Shown here: positions 32,772-41,537 of the stretch, piece by piece
Layout: the number at the start of each line of letters is the position of its first letter
How positions within the stretch are numbered: position 1 is the first letter of the stretch
Assembly: GCF_002531725.1 (NCBI RefSeq)
Contig: NZ_NWSQ01000001.1
Span: 470,880-534,879, forward strand
Direction of reading: 5' to 3'
From: Rhizobium sp. L43
Lineage (GTDB): Bacteria > Pseudomonadota > Alphaproteobacteria > Rhizobiales > Rhizobiaceae
Length of the DNA stretch: 64,000 nucleotides
Translations under genes and position numbers: made by a program
The notes under the pieces: generated by a model
Told to the model about the DNA's origin: nothing
The model's input: the letters and a program-made list of their open reading frames with translations, nothing else
The model's database searches: none

Positions 32772-34450
32772 TTCGGTTTTGTCTCCCTTGTTGGAAAGCC
32801 GACGCAGCTCTGCTCATGCTGGCTGCTGCAGCCAGATGTCGTATGCGTTTTCAGGAAGCCGCTTGAAGGCCGGAAGCCGACGCCGTTCACCGCGCTGGAG
32901 GCGGCGATCTGATCATCAGGCACATAGAGCGGCAGGCCGAGCGCCTGATCGAGCAGCGCAAAGCGCTGCAGTTCAGCGTAGATCTCGAAGCGTTTCCTGG
33001 CATCGAGTGTCGAGGCCGCTTCAGCGAGCCAGGCGGAAATTTCAGGCGCTTCCGTGCGGCTGTAATTGATCGATCCGCCCTTGGCGCGCGGCAGATAGTG
33101 GAAATAGATGGTGACGCCGTTTTCCTGCGTCGTGGTCGAATTGGGGATGATGCCGTACTGCCCGTCCTTCTGACGGTTCGCATAGGTCCCGGCATCGACA
33201 TATTGCAGGGCAAGATCGATGCCGGCGTTCTGGCGGGCCTGCGCCTGCACGGCCTGGAGCAGGATGTCGCGCTGGTCGCGCAGCGTCGCCTGGGACTGGA
33301 CGATCTCGATGGTCAGGCGCTTGCCGTCCTTCGTGCGGAAACCGTCCGCGTCCCTTGCGGTCCAGCCTGCCTCGTCGAGAAGGCTGTTGGCGAGCTCGGC
33401 ATCGAAGCCGTAACGGCCTTCGATGCTTTTGTCGTAGAAGTCCGTGTCGGCGGGCGTGAGAATGCCCCAGGCACGCTGGCGTTCACCGCGATAGACCGAG
33501 GCGATCACCCGCTCCACGTCGACGGCCGCCAAAACCGCCTTGCGCACCCTGACGTCGGTGGTCGGGCCGGCGGTCACGTTGAGGAACAGCGTGTAGGGCG
33601 TTCCGGTGTTGATCGCGCTTTGGTAGGTGAAATCCGGATGGTCCTTGAACAAGGCGGCATCGTTGCCGGCTATGCCTTCGATGACATGCACCTGTCCGGA
33701 GGTCAGCGCGCCCGTTCGCACGGCCGACTCCGGCAGGAAACGGTAGATCACCTCGTCGAGATAGGCAGGCCCCTGATGGGCAGCGTTTTCAGGAGCCCAA
33801 TTATAACCAGGGTTCTTCTTGAAGCGGATTTCCTGGCCCTTGACATAGCGGTCGAGAATGAAGGGGCCGGTGCCTGCGATATCAGGGCCGCCCGACTTCA
33901 GCTGCGACGACGAGAATGATTTCGGCGACAGGATCTCTATGCCGGCGGCGCCGTCGAGGAAGGGCGAATAGACGTCGTTAAGCTTCAGCACCACCGTGTG
34001 CGAATCCACCGCAATCGCTTCGGCGACATGCGAAACGTGACCGGCGCTGATGCTGCCGGAATAGGTCGGCTCCTTCAGCTTGGTGAAGTTGAGCGCCACG
34101 GCGGCGGCATCGAGCTTTTCGCCGTCGCTGAAGGTCACGCCGTCGCGCAGGGTGAAGGTGTAGGTCTTGCCGTCGTCGGAGACCGAATAGCCTTTCGCCA
34201 GCCACGGCACGTAGCCGCCGTCCGGCGTGCGGGCCAGCAATGTCTCATAGGCATTCCGGAGGATCAGCTTCGCCTTGGCCTGGCCGTTCAGGTGTGGATT
34301 GAGCGTGCTCGGTTCCGTTTCGACGCCCCAACTCAACGAGCCGCCGCCGGCCGGCAGATCCTTGGCCTCTGTCGTGGAAGGCCGCAATCCTGCTGTCAGG
34401 GAGAGTGCCGCAATGCCGGTGCCGGCTAGAAAATCTCGTCTTGTTACCAC
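32747..34450 (-). CDS. Second substrate-binding protein, C-terminus frameshifted
   Basis: Family 5 binding protein of 567 residues from GTG 34450, with a Tat signal (TRRDFLAGTGIAALSLTAGL). It is a tandem paralogue of the 31149-32771 product. Near 32868-32873 the frame shifts: the present frame reads GVGFRPSSGFLKTHTTSGCS, whereas the other frame continues as AFKRLPENAYDIWLQQPA then TGA at 32814-32816, matching the paralogue end AFKQLPESAYDIWRSE. One lost base explains it. The shifted frame runs on and overlaps the start of the next gene by 25 nt. Only the last 15 or so residues are altered, so the protein may still function, or the shift may be a sequencing error. Confidence 0.85.
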   Translation of the reverse strand: MVTRRDFLAGTGIAALSLTAGLRPSTTEAKDLPAGGGSLSWGVETEPSTLNPHLNGQAKAKLILRNAYETLLARTPDGGYVPWLAKGYSVSDDGKTYTFTLRDGVTFSDGEKLDAAAVALNFTKLKEPTYSGSISAGHVSHVAEAIAVDSHTVVLKLNDVYSPFLDGAAGIEILSPKSFSSSQLKSGGPDIAGTGPFILDRYVKGQEIRFKKNPGYNWAPENAAHQGPAYLDEVIYRFLPESAVRTGALTSGQVHVIEGIAGNDAALFKDHPDFTYQSAINTGTPYTLFLNVTAGPTTDVRVRKAVLAAVDVERVIASVYRGERQRAWGILTPADTDFYDKSIEGRYGFDAELANSLLDEAGWTARDADGFRTKDGKRLTIEIVQSQATLRDQRDILLQAVQAQARQNAGIDLALQYVDAGTYANRQKDGQYGIIPNSTTTQENGVTIYFHYLPRAKGGSINYSRTEAPEISAWLAEAASTLDARKRFEIYAELQRFALLDQALGLPLYVPDDQIAASSAVNGVGFRPSSGFLKTHTTSGCSSQHEQSCVGFPTRETKPKCLSADSS

Positions 34451-34478
34451 GGTGATGGCCCCGATTTGTTATCCGATG

Positions 34479-35480
34479 TCAGGCGGCGATGGCTGCGCGC
34501 CCATTGGCCAGGAGTTCGATCGTTTTCAGGCGTTGCGCCCCATCCGACAGCGGGCAGTCAATGATGAATTCGTCGATGCCATAGGTCCTGTGCAGCTGCT
34601 GCAGCTCGGCATGGACGCTCGACGGCGTGCCGCGAATGAGGCGCGGATTTCGCTCCTCGATCTGGTACTGCGTCTTGCCCGACTGGCGTACATATTCGCG
34701 CGCCTGGTCTTCGCTGCCGACATTCACCGCCTGGCCGCCTTCGACCTCGACCCGGAACCGGCGGGTCTCGCCGCCGATGCTTTCGGCAAGCGCATTGGTT
34801 TCCGCGGTGATGACGCTCACGGCCAACAGCGCCGATGTACCGCCGGCGTTGCGGTAAGCCGCCAGCGCTTCGGCGATCGCGCTCGCATCACCATGGATAT
34901 GCGCGGCATAGACAAAGCCCCATCCGAGGCTGGCTGCGAGCGTCGCGCTCTCCGCACTTGCGCCGAGCAGAAAGCGGCCGGGCGGCTGATCCGGCACCGG
35001 AAAGGCGACAGGACGTTCATCCCCGGATTGGCCGGCGTCTCCGTGGTGCAGAAAACCATTGAGTTCGGCCAACTGCGCCGCGAAGGACGGTTTGCGTTCG
35101 GGGTCGTAGGCCTGCTGCAGGGCGCGTGTCGACAGCGGTAAGCCGCCTGGCGCCTTGCCGACGCCGAGATCGACCCGGTCCGGCGCGAGAGCGGCAAGCA
35201 GGTTGAAATTCTCCGCGACCTTGTAGGCACTGTAGTGCTGGAGCATGACGCCGCCGGAGCCGATGTTGATGCGGCTTGTGCGGGCCAGCAGGAAGGAGAT
35301 CAACACCTCCGGCGACGAGCTGGCGAGGCCGGGAGAGTTATGATGCTCGGCCACCCAGAACCGCCGATAGCCGAGCTCCTCGGCCCTTTTGGCCAGGCTC
35401 AGGCTGCGCTGCAGTGCCGCGGCTGCCGGTTCCGGGCCATGGATCGGACTTTTATCGAGAAAGCTGAGGGCGTATGACAT
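34479..35480 (-). CDS. LLM-class flavin-dependent oxidoreductase (MsnO8-like)
   Basis: Luciferase-like protein of 333 residues. Key stretches: AKRAEELGYRRFWVAEHHNS near 35-50, INIGSGGVMLQHYSAYKVAE and ALAPDRVDLGVGKAPGG, which is the MsnO8 subgroup pattern. It lies 28 nt upstream of the frameshifted binding-protein gene and probably heads this minus-strand operon. Members oxidise small organic compounds with FMNH2 and oxygen; with three further monooxygenases nearby it may act in organosulfur use. Confidence 0.88.
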   Translation of the reverse strand: MSYALSFLDKSPIHGPEPAAAALQRSLSLAKRAEELGYRRFWVAEHHNSPGLASSSPEVLISFLLARTSRINIGSGGVMLQHYSAYKVAENFNLLAALAPDRVDLGVGKAPGGLPLSTRALQQAYDPERKPSFAAQLAELNGFLHHGDAGQSGDERPVAFPVPDQPPGRFLLGASAESATLAASLGWGFVYAAHIHGDASAIAEALAAYRNAGGTSALLAVSVITAETNALAESIGGETRRFRVEVEGGQAVNVGSEDQAREYVRQSGKTQYQIEERNPRLIRGTPSSVHAELQQLHRTYGIDEFIIDCPLSDGAQRLKTIELLANGRAAIAA

Positions 35481-35710
35481 ATCTGCTCCCGACCCGACAG
35501 GTCGATTAAAACAGGTAATCTATATTTTTAGTAAACTATCAAATCGAGCAATGATCTTTTAATATTCGGCGGCAAACGCAACAATCATGCCGTGCAAACC
35601 GATCCTCCGATCGGGCATGCTGACGATGCTAGGCGCGCGCCGGACGACCTTCAGGGCATTTTTCTGAAGCCGCCTCCGGAAGCGATCAGACCTTCATCGG
35701 AGGCGTGTTC

Positions 35711-36337
35711 ATGAGTGATATAGTTGTCCGGTCGTCATTGCTGGACCCTGCTGCCCAGCCCCTGATCGACGGGCTGGTCAGCGAATATGACGGGAGATAC
35801 GGAGCCGCGAGCCGCCCCGGCGGGGCGCGGGCGGAAATCTTCCGTTATCCCGTTGCACTGTTTTCCCATCCGCTCGGAGATTTCCTGCTGCTGCAGCGGG
35901 ATGGTCAAACCGTTGCCGGCGGCGCCTTCATGAGCCATGACGATGAGACGGCCGAAATGAAGCGGATCTGGACAAATCCGGATCTCAGGCGTCAGGGCCT
36001 GGCCCGCGCCATCATGCTGGCGCTCGAGGAAAGCGCTGCCGGGCTCGGCTACACCAGATCCTATCTTTCGACCGGTTTCCGCCAGCCCGAGGCGGTCGCC
36101 CTTTATCTGTCGCTCGGCTACCGTCCGCTGTTCGATCCATCGGCCGATCCCTCGCTCTATCGTTCGCTGCCGTTCGAAAAACATATCGGCGAAAAGGCCG
36201 GGCAGGTGGGGACAACGCCGATCTACCCGCCCGCAGCCTCCTTCGAAGAGGCGACTGCGCGGGTCACCGCGCTGAAGACAGGGCAGGAAGCGAAGATCCG
36301 GGACCGGCTGGCAAGCCACGACGCCTCCGCCGCATGA
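35711..36337 (+). CDS. GNAT-family N-acetyltransferase
   Basis: Acetyltransferase of 208 residues from ATG 35711, seven nt after CGGAGG; GTG 35705 is too close to that site. The acetyl-CoA motif is KRIWTNPDLRRQGLARAIML (about 85-105), and ESAAGLGYTRSYLSTGFRQPEAVALYLSLGYRP covers motif B. The C-terminal 50 residues form a basic tail not seen in minimal GNATs. It is divergent from the MsnO8-like gene across a 230-bp AT-rich region and 45 nt upstream of an FMN monooxygenase gene, so it may modify a pathway compound. Confidence 0.88.
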   Translation: MSDIVVRSSLLDPAAQPLIDGLVSEYDGRYGAASRPGGARAEIFRYPVALFSHPLGDFLLLQRDGQTVAGGAFMSHDDETAEMKRIWTNPDLRRQGLARAIMLALEESAAGLGYTRSYLSTGFRQPEAVALYLSLGYRPLFDPSADPSLYRSLPFEKHIGEKAGQVGTTPIYPPAASFEEATARVTALKTGQEAKIRDRLASHDASAA

Positions 36338-36382
36338 CGGCGCGAGCGCGATGACCAATCTACCATTCCAACGGAACAGATC

Positions 36383-37369
36383 ATGACGCTTCCCAATGGA
36401 CTTCAAGTCGGCATCGGCGTTGATGTCGCCGCATACCCGCGCGACATCAACACCTCCCAGCGCGATTTTTGGCGGACATTCGTGTCCCGTCTCGACGAGC
36501 TGGTCGAATTCATCACTTTGGAGGACGGTTTCGCTGCAGCCGGCGGCGACGGGCTGGATGCCATTCTGCTTGCCAACTGGCTGGCGCCGCGCAGCCGCAG
36601 GATCGGCATCATCGCCGGCGCCCCGGTCAACTATCTCGAGCCTTTCCACATTTCGACCGCCGTCGCGACCCTGGATTATGTCAGCGAAGGCCGGGCCGGG
36701 CTTTTCGCGCAACAGCTCCGCGGCGATCGCGCCCTGCAGGCAAAGCAGGCGATCGGCGCACTCGACGGTTTTCCCACGACAGACGCGCCGGTGCTGGAAC
36801 AGGACGCAAAAGATGCGATCGAGGTCATTCGCCGCCTGTGGGACAGCTGGGAGGAAGACGCCATCATCCGCGACCGCGAGAGCTTTCGCTTTTTGGACGG
36901 CGCCAAGCTGCACTACATCAATTTCGAAAGCGCGGCATTCAAAGTCCTCGGGCCATCCATCACGCCGCGTCCGCCGCAGGGCCAGCCGGTCGTGGCCGCC
37001 GTCCGGATCGAAGGCGACGACGCCTCCACCACGGCCGATCTCGTCTTCATTCGGCCCGGCAACCCGGAAGAGATCAATCTCCGCACTCGTCGAGGTGATC
37101 CGAAAACACAGGCCATCTTTGTCGATCTCGACGTCGACGCCGAGCCGATTTCCGTCGCCGAGTTTGCCGCACAGGTTGCCCGGGTCGCAGCATCAGGCGC
37201 CGATGGCGTCCGCCTGATCCCTAGCGATCCCAGGCAACTCGATCACCTCGTCAACGACCTCCTTCCGGCGCTCAAAGCCGCATCTCTTTTGCGAAAGCCG
37301 GGAAGCGGGACGCTTCGCGAGCGCCTCGGCCTGCCCACGGCCATCAATCTCTACACCTCTGCTGCGTGA
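36383..37369 (+). CDS. LLM-class flavin-dependent oxidoreductase
   Basis: Luciferase-like monooxygenase fold protein of 328 residues. It has the barrel motifs DGLDAILLANWLAPRSRRIGIIAGAPVNYLEPFHISTAV and ATLDYVSEGRAGLFAQQLRGD, and ends with an unusual segment rich in short beta elements. It is shorter and more divergent than the other three monooxygenases in the region. It follows the GNAT gene by 45 nt and precedes another monooxygenase gene by 16 nt, so the three form an operon. The substrate is unknown. Confidence 0.82.
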   Translation: MTLPNGLQVGIGVDVAAYPRDINTSQRDFWRTFVSRLDELVEFITLEDGFAAAGGDGLDAILLANWLAPRSRRIGIIAGAPVNYLEPFHISTAVATLDYVSEGRAGLFAQQLRGDRALQAKQAIGALDGFPTTDAPVLEQDAKDAIEVIRRLWDSWEEDAIIRDRESFRFLDGAKLHYINFESAAFKVLGPSITPRPPQGQPVVAAVRIEGDDASTTADLVFIRPGNPEEINLRTRRGDPKTQAIFVDLDVDAEPISVAEFAAQVARVAASGADGVRLIPSDPRQLDHLVNDLLPALKAASLLRKPGSGTLRERLGLPTAINLYTSAA

Positions 37370-37385
37370 GCGGAAAGGACCGTCC

Positions 37386-38699
37386 ATGATCAAGAAACAG
37401 GTTATCCTGGGAGCCCAGTTTCCCGGTGTCAACAACTTCACAGTCTGGAGCGATCCGGCGGCCGGAAGCCAGATCGAATTTTCGTCGTTCCGGCATTTTG
37501 CCGAAACCGTGGAGCGCGGAAAATTCGACTTCATCTTTCTGGCGGAGGGTCTGCGGGTCCGCGAACAGAGTGGCCGCTTCCATGAGCTCGATGTCGCCGG
37601 TCGCCCCAACACGCTGGCGATCCTGACGGCGCTTGCGTCGATCACCGATCATGTCGGCCTGATCGGCACCCTGACGACCACCTTCAACGAACCCTATCCG
37701 CTGGCGCGGCAACTGGCGACGCTGGATATTCTCTCCGGCGGACGCGCCGGCTGGAATGTCGTCACCTCGCCGGGCGCATTTACCGGCGCGAACTTCCGCC
37801 GCGGCGATCACCTGCCGCACCGCGAACGCTACGAACGCGCCCGCGAATTCCTCGAAGCGGCGCGCCGGCTGTGGACCGAGGGAGACTTCGCGGCCAGTTC
37901 CAGGCATTTCGACATTGCCGGGCAATCGGCATTGTCGCCGCTTCCGCAGGGCGCTCCGGTGATCGCGCAGGCGGGAGACTCCGACGAGGGACGCGAGCTT
38001 GCCGCCAGCCATGCCGACCTGATCTATTCCCGCCACGGCTCACTCGAAGCCGGTCAGGCCTTTTATGCCGATGTGAAGCGGCGTCTGACGAAATACGGCC
38101 GCTGCCCGAATGCGCTGAAGATCCTGCCCGGCGCCAATTTCGTCATCGGCGATACCCAGGCGGATGCGCAGGAGAAGCTGAGAGCGATCCGTCTCCAGCA
38201 GGTCAGTCCCAGGAATGCGATCGTCTTTCTGGAGCAGGTCTGGAACCGGGATCTGTCGAACTACGATCCGGAGGGACCTCTGCCTGAGATCGAGCCGGAT
38301 ATTTCCGAGACGCGGCTGGCACAGGGACGCGCCAACAATCAGGACGTCGCCGGCAGGCTGGAAACGGCGCGTGTGTGGCGCGAGCTGGTCGAGCGCGACA
38401 AGCTCAGCATTCGCCAGCTGATCATCCGCGTCACCGGCCGGCAGCATTTCGTCGGCACGCCGGATGAAATCGCCACCGAGATCAACCGCTATGTGCAGGC
38501 CGACGCTGCCGACGGATTTGTCTTCGCACCGCATCTGACGCCCGGCGGCTTCGACGAATTCGTCGACCGGGTCGTGCCGATCCTGCAGGAAAGAGGTGTC
38601 TACCGAAGCGACTACGGCGAGGGCACGCTGCGTTCCAACCTCGGGCTGCCGGATCCGACCGCGCAATATTCGACGCCGCCTCTTGCTGCTGCCGTTTAG
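37386..38699 (+). CDS. FMN-dependent monooxygenase, NtaA/DmoA family
   Basis: Monooxygenase of 437 residues. It has VERGKFDFIFLAEGLRVREQ, LIGTLTTTFNEPYPLARQLA and the family hallmark LSGGRAGWNVVTSPGAFTG. A ribosome binding site GGAAAGGACC lies before ATG 37386. DmoA-type enzymes oxidise dimethyl sulfide-like compounds, and NtaA acts on nitrilotriacetate. The cluster context (cysE, four LLM enzymes, ABC importer) favours sulfur scavenging, which is inference. The gene ends 15 nt before the stop of the convergent SMP-30 gene. Confidence 0.88.
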   Translation: MIKKQVILGAQFPGVNNFTVWSDPAAGSQIEFSSFRHFAETVERGKFDFIFLAEGLRVREQSGRFHELDVAGRPNTLAILTALASITDHVGLIGTLTTTFNEPYPLARQLATLDILSGGRAGWNVVTSPGAFTGANFRRGDHLPHRERYERAREFLEAARRLWTEGDFAASSRHFDIAGQSALSPLPQGAPVIAQAGDSDEGRELAASHADLIYSRHGSLEAGQAFYADVKRRLTKYGRCPNALKILPGANFVIGDTQADAQEKLRAIRLQQVSPRNAIVFLEQVWNRDLSNYDPEGPLPEIEPDISETRLAQGRANNQDVAGRLETARVWRELVERDKLSIRQLIIRVTGRQHFVGTPDEIATEINRYVQADAADGFVFAPHLTPGGFDEFVDRVVPILQERGVYRSDYGEGTLRSNLGLPDPTAQYSTPPLAAAV

Positions 38700-38705
38700 A
38701 GCGGT

Positions 38706-38726
38706 TCAGCTTTTCACGGAAGCTGA
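38706..38726. terminator. Hairpin between convergent genes
   Basis: TCAGCTT (38706-38712) pairs with AAGCTGA (38720-38726) around a 7-nt loop. It overlaps the stop region of the minus-strand SMP-30 gene and follows the plus-strand gene by 6 nt, so it can serve both. Confidence 0.45.
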
Positions 38727-39628
38727 GCGCCGCTGACTGCGACATAGACCGCATAAACCGAATGTGTCGCCGCAATGAACAGACGGTTGCGTCTGGGGCC
38801 GCCGAAGGTGAGGTTGGCGACGGTTTGCGGCACGCGGATCTTGCCGATCAGTTTACCCATCGGGTCGAAGCAGTGCACGCCATCCCCTGCACTCGACCAG
38901 AGGTTTCCGTTCACATCGGTGCGGATGCCATCCGGAATGCCGCTGTCGATCAGGCAGAAAACGCGGCCGTTGGTCAGCCTTTCGCCGTCGACCACGTCGA
39001 AAGCGCGGATGTGACGCGGCAGGCTTTCGTCGTGGCTGGCTGCCGAGTCCGCCACATAGAGGATGGTCTCGTCGGGCGAGAAGGCGAGGCCGTTCGGCTG
39101 GGTGAAATCCTTGACGACGGCCGCAAGCGCGCCGGTCGCCGGGTCGAGCCGGTAGACATTGCGGGTCGGCTGCTCCGGTATGGCGCGATAACCTTCATAA
39201 TCCGACATGATGCCGTAGATGGGATCGGTGAACCAGATCGTGCCGTCCGATTTCACCACCACGTCGTTCGGCGAATTGAGCCTGGCGCCCTCGAAACGGT
39301 CGGCGAGCAAGGTGATCGAGCCGTCAACTTCGGTGCGGGTGACGCGGCGGGTCCCATGTTCGCAAGAGATCAGCCGGCCCTGCCGGTCGCGCGTGTGGCC
39401 GTTGGCGAAGTTGGAGGGCTGCCGATAGACGGAGACGCCGCTTTCCGGCGTCCATCGCAGCATGCGCTGGTTGGGAATATCACTCCACAAGAGCTGGTTC
39501 GCATCGTTGAACCAGACGGGACCCTCCGCCCAGCGGCAGGAGGAATAGAGTTCGTCGAGACCGGCGCTCGTGACGATCAACTGCCGGAAGCGCGGGTCGT
39601 GGATTTCGTAGATGCTGGCCTCGGCCAT
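38714..39628 (-). CDS. SMP-30/gluconolactonase/LRE-family protein
   Basis: Beta-propeller lactonase-type protein of 304 residues from ATG 39628. Signature stretches are SSCRWAEGPVWFNDANQLLW near 30 with the metal-binding Glu, LNSPNDVVVKSDGTIWFTDPIYG around 120, FTQPNGLAFSPDETILYVAD with the Asn ligand, and SGIPDGIRTDVNGNLWSSAG with the Asp. These enzymes hydrolyse sugar lactones. It is the last gene of a ribose-type ABC operon, 14 nt after a permease, so it probably acts on the imported sugar after oxidation. No matching sugar dehydrogenase is in the cluster. Confidence 0.92.
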   Translation of the reverse strand: MAEASIYEIHDPRFRQLIVTSAGLDELYSSCRWAEGPVWFNDANQLLWSDIPNQRMLRWTPESGVSVYRQPSNFANGHTRDRQGRLISCEHGTRRVTRTEVDGSITLLADRFEGARLNSPNDVVVKSDGTIWFTDPIYGIMSDYEGYRAIPEQPTRNVYRLDPATGALAAVVKDFTQPNGLAFSPDETILYVADSAASHDESLPRHIRAFDVVDGERLTNGRVFCLIDSGIPDGIRTDVNGNLWSSAGDGVHCFDPMGKLIGKIRVPQTVANLTFGGPRRNRLFIAATHSVYAVYVAVSGAQLP

Positions 39629-39642
39629 GGCAGTCTTCCCAA

Positions 39643-40593
39643 TTATCGCATGCCGGCCCGGCGGCCGCCGGCAAGCATGATGACGCTGATGATGATAAGG
39701 CCGGTCATGATCAGGCGAATGCCGGCGCCGACCCCGTAAGTGTTGAGCATGGAGACGACCAGGAACATGAAGAGCGATGCGCCCCAGATGCCTGGCACGT
39801 TGGAATCGCCGCCGGCGACCGCCGTGCCGCCGATGACGACGACGGCGATCGACATCAGGAGATATTCCGAGCCCATGTTGAGCGCCGCGCCGCCGGAGAA
39901 GCAGGCGAGCAGATAACCCGCGACCGATGCCAGCACGGCGCAGAAGAGGTAGGTGACAAAACGCGTGCCGTCGACCGGAATGCCGGCCATGCGCGCCGCC
40001 GGCATGCTCTGGCCGATCGCCGAGATCCACCGCCCGTAAATGGTCTTCTCGAGCAGGAACCAGGCCAGCAGCGAGATCAGGAGCGCGACGATCGCCACAT
40101 TCGGCACGCCGAGCGTGTTCGAGGTGGTGAATTCGGCCAGCAGGCTCGGGGGCTTGATGCGCAATCCCCGGTTCGTCCAGATCGCGGCGGACTGGACGAT
40201 GAAGCTCATCGACAGCGTGGCGATAATCGGCGGAATGCGTAGCGCCTTGATGAGCGCATAATTGCCGAGGCCGACGACAAGGCCGATAAGGATGGCGACG
40301 AGAAGACCGGGCAGGATCAGGCCGTTTTCGACATTCATCAGCTTCAGCGCCACCGTGCCGGCAAGCGTCATGGTGGCGGGAACCGAGAGATCGATATTGC
40401 CGGGGCCGAGCGTGATGACGAACATCTGGCCGATGCCGACGACGACCGAGAAGGCGGCGAAGGTGAGGGCAGCCTGCGACAGGCCGAGCGCGCTCGCCCC
40501 GAGCGTCACCATGATCGTCAGAAACCAGACGACAAAGGCGGCAAGCCAGGACCAGATCCAGGGCCTGCCGAAAAGGCGAAGCAGCGGGCTCAT
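39643..40593 (-). CDS. Ribose-type ABC transporter permease
   Basis: RbsC-like permease of 316 residues from ATG 40593, whose start overlaps the upstream permease stop (ATGA). The family motif is visible as VVGIGQMFVITLGPGNIDLS followed by VPATMTLAGTVALKLM, and the coupling element is near AIGQSMPAARMAGIPVDGTR. Its C-terminus ends MLAGGRRAGMR. An open frame extends beyond the start but only through the shadow of the neighbouring permease. Confidence 0.93.
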   Translation of the reverse strand: MSPLLRLFGRPWIWSWLAAFVVWFLTIMVTLGASALGLSQAALTFAAFSVVVGIGQMFVITLGPGNIDLSVPATMTLAGTVALKLMNVENGLILPGLLVAILIGLVVGLGNYALIKALRIPPIIATLSMSFIVQSAAIWTNRGLRIKPPSLLAEFTTSNTLGVPNVAIVALLISLLAWFLLEKTIYGRWISAIGQSMPAARMAGIPVDGTRFVTYLFCAVLASVAGYLLACFSGGAALNMGSEYLLMSIAVVVIGGTAVAGGDSNVPGIWGASLFMFLVVSMLNTYGVGAGIRLIMTGLIIISVIMLAGGRRAGMR

Positions 40594-41537
40594 CGGCGTT
40601 TCTCCCGCTTTTCCAGGCGGTTCAGCATCAGGCGGAGCGCCAGCACGATGATCAGGATCGCCCCCTGGGCTCCGATCTGCCAATCCGGCGAGATGCGCAG
40701 GAAGGACAGGAACGAACCGGCGAGCGTCAGCGTCAACGCGCCGATGACGGCGCCGACAGGGGAGACGCGACCGCCGATGAACTCGCCGCCGCCGAGGATG
40801 ACGCCGGCAATCGACAACAGCGTGTAGCGCAGCGCGATATTGGCATCGGCCGAGGTCGTCAGGCCGACGAGGGCGATGCCGGCGAGCACGGCGAAAAGGC
40901 CGGCAAGACCATAGGCGGTGGCGCGCGCCCCGACGATCGACCAGCCGGCGCGCTCGACCGAGCGCTGGTTGCCGCCGATGCCGCGGATCAGCACGCCGAG
41001 CGAGGAGCGCATGACGAGGAGATGGGCGACCAAGGCGATGACGATGCTGGCGACGATCGCCATCGGCGCCAGCGGCGGCTTGACGGTCATCAGCCAGCGC
41101 ACCCAGTCCGGCGCCTGTCCGCCGGGCGCCGGCAGCAGCAGCACGGCAAGGCCACCCCAGACGAAGCTCATGCCGAGGGTCACGACGATGGAGGGCAGAT
41201 TGCGCAGATGGATGACGACGCCGAGCGCCGCATAGGTGGCGATCGCGCCGGCCAGGATCAGCATGCCGATCATCGGGGCATCCCGTAGAAAGGTGGCGGT
41301 GACGCAGGCGACGAAGCTGACGAAGGTGCCCATCGACAGATCGAGATCGTTGACCGCCATGACAAGCATCTGCGCGATCGTCGCGAGCGCGATCGGCACC
41401 GCCAGGTTGAATAGCAGATTGAGCCCGACATAACTCATGGCGCGTGGCTGCAGCCAGAAGACGGCGGCGAGCAGCAGGGTCAGCGACAAAGCGGGAATGG
41501 CAAGACGCAGGGCGTCGGACGACAGCCGGACCGTCAT
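40590..41537 (-). CDS. Ribose-type ABC transporter permease
   Basis: Second RbsC-like permease of the same importer, 315 residues. Motifs: IAQMLVMAVNDLDLSMGTFV, LRNLPSIVVTLGMSFVWGG and IRGIGGNQRSVERAGWSIVG. It overlaps the ATPase gene stop and the following permease start by four nt each, so the three are translationally coupled. Confidence 0.93.
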   Translation of the reverse strand: MTVRLSSDALRLAIPALSLTLLLAAVFWLQPRAMSYVGLNLLFNLAVPIALATIAQMLVMAVNDLDLSMGTFVSFVACVTATFLRDAPMIGMLILAGAIATYAALGVVIHLRNLPSIVVTLGMSFVWGGLAVLLLPAPGGQAPDWVRWLMTVKPPLAPMAIVASIVIALVAHLLVMRSSLGVLIRGIGGNQRSVERAGWSIVGARATAYGLAGLFAVLAGIALVGLTTSADANIALRYTLLSIAGVILGGGEFIGGRVSPVGAVIGALTLTLAGSFLSFLRISPDWQIGAQGAILIIVLALRLMLNRLEKREKRR

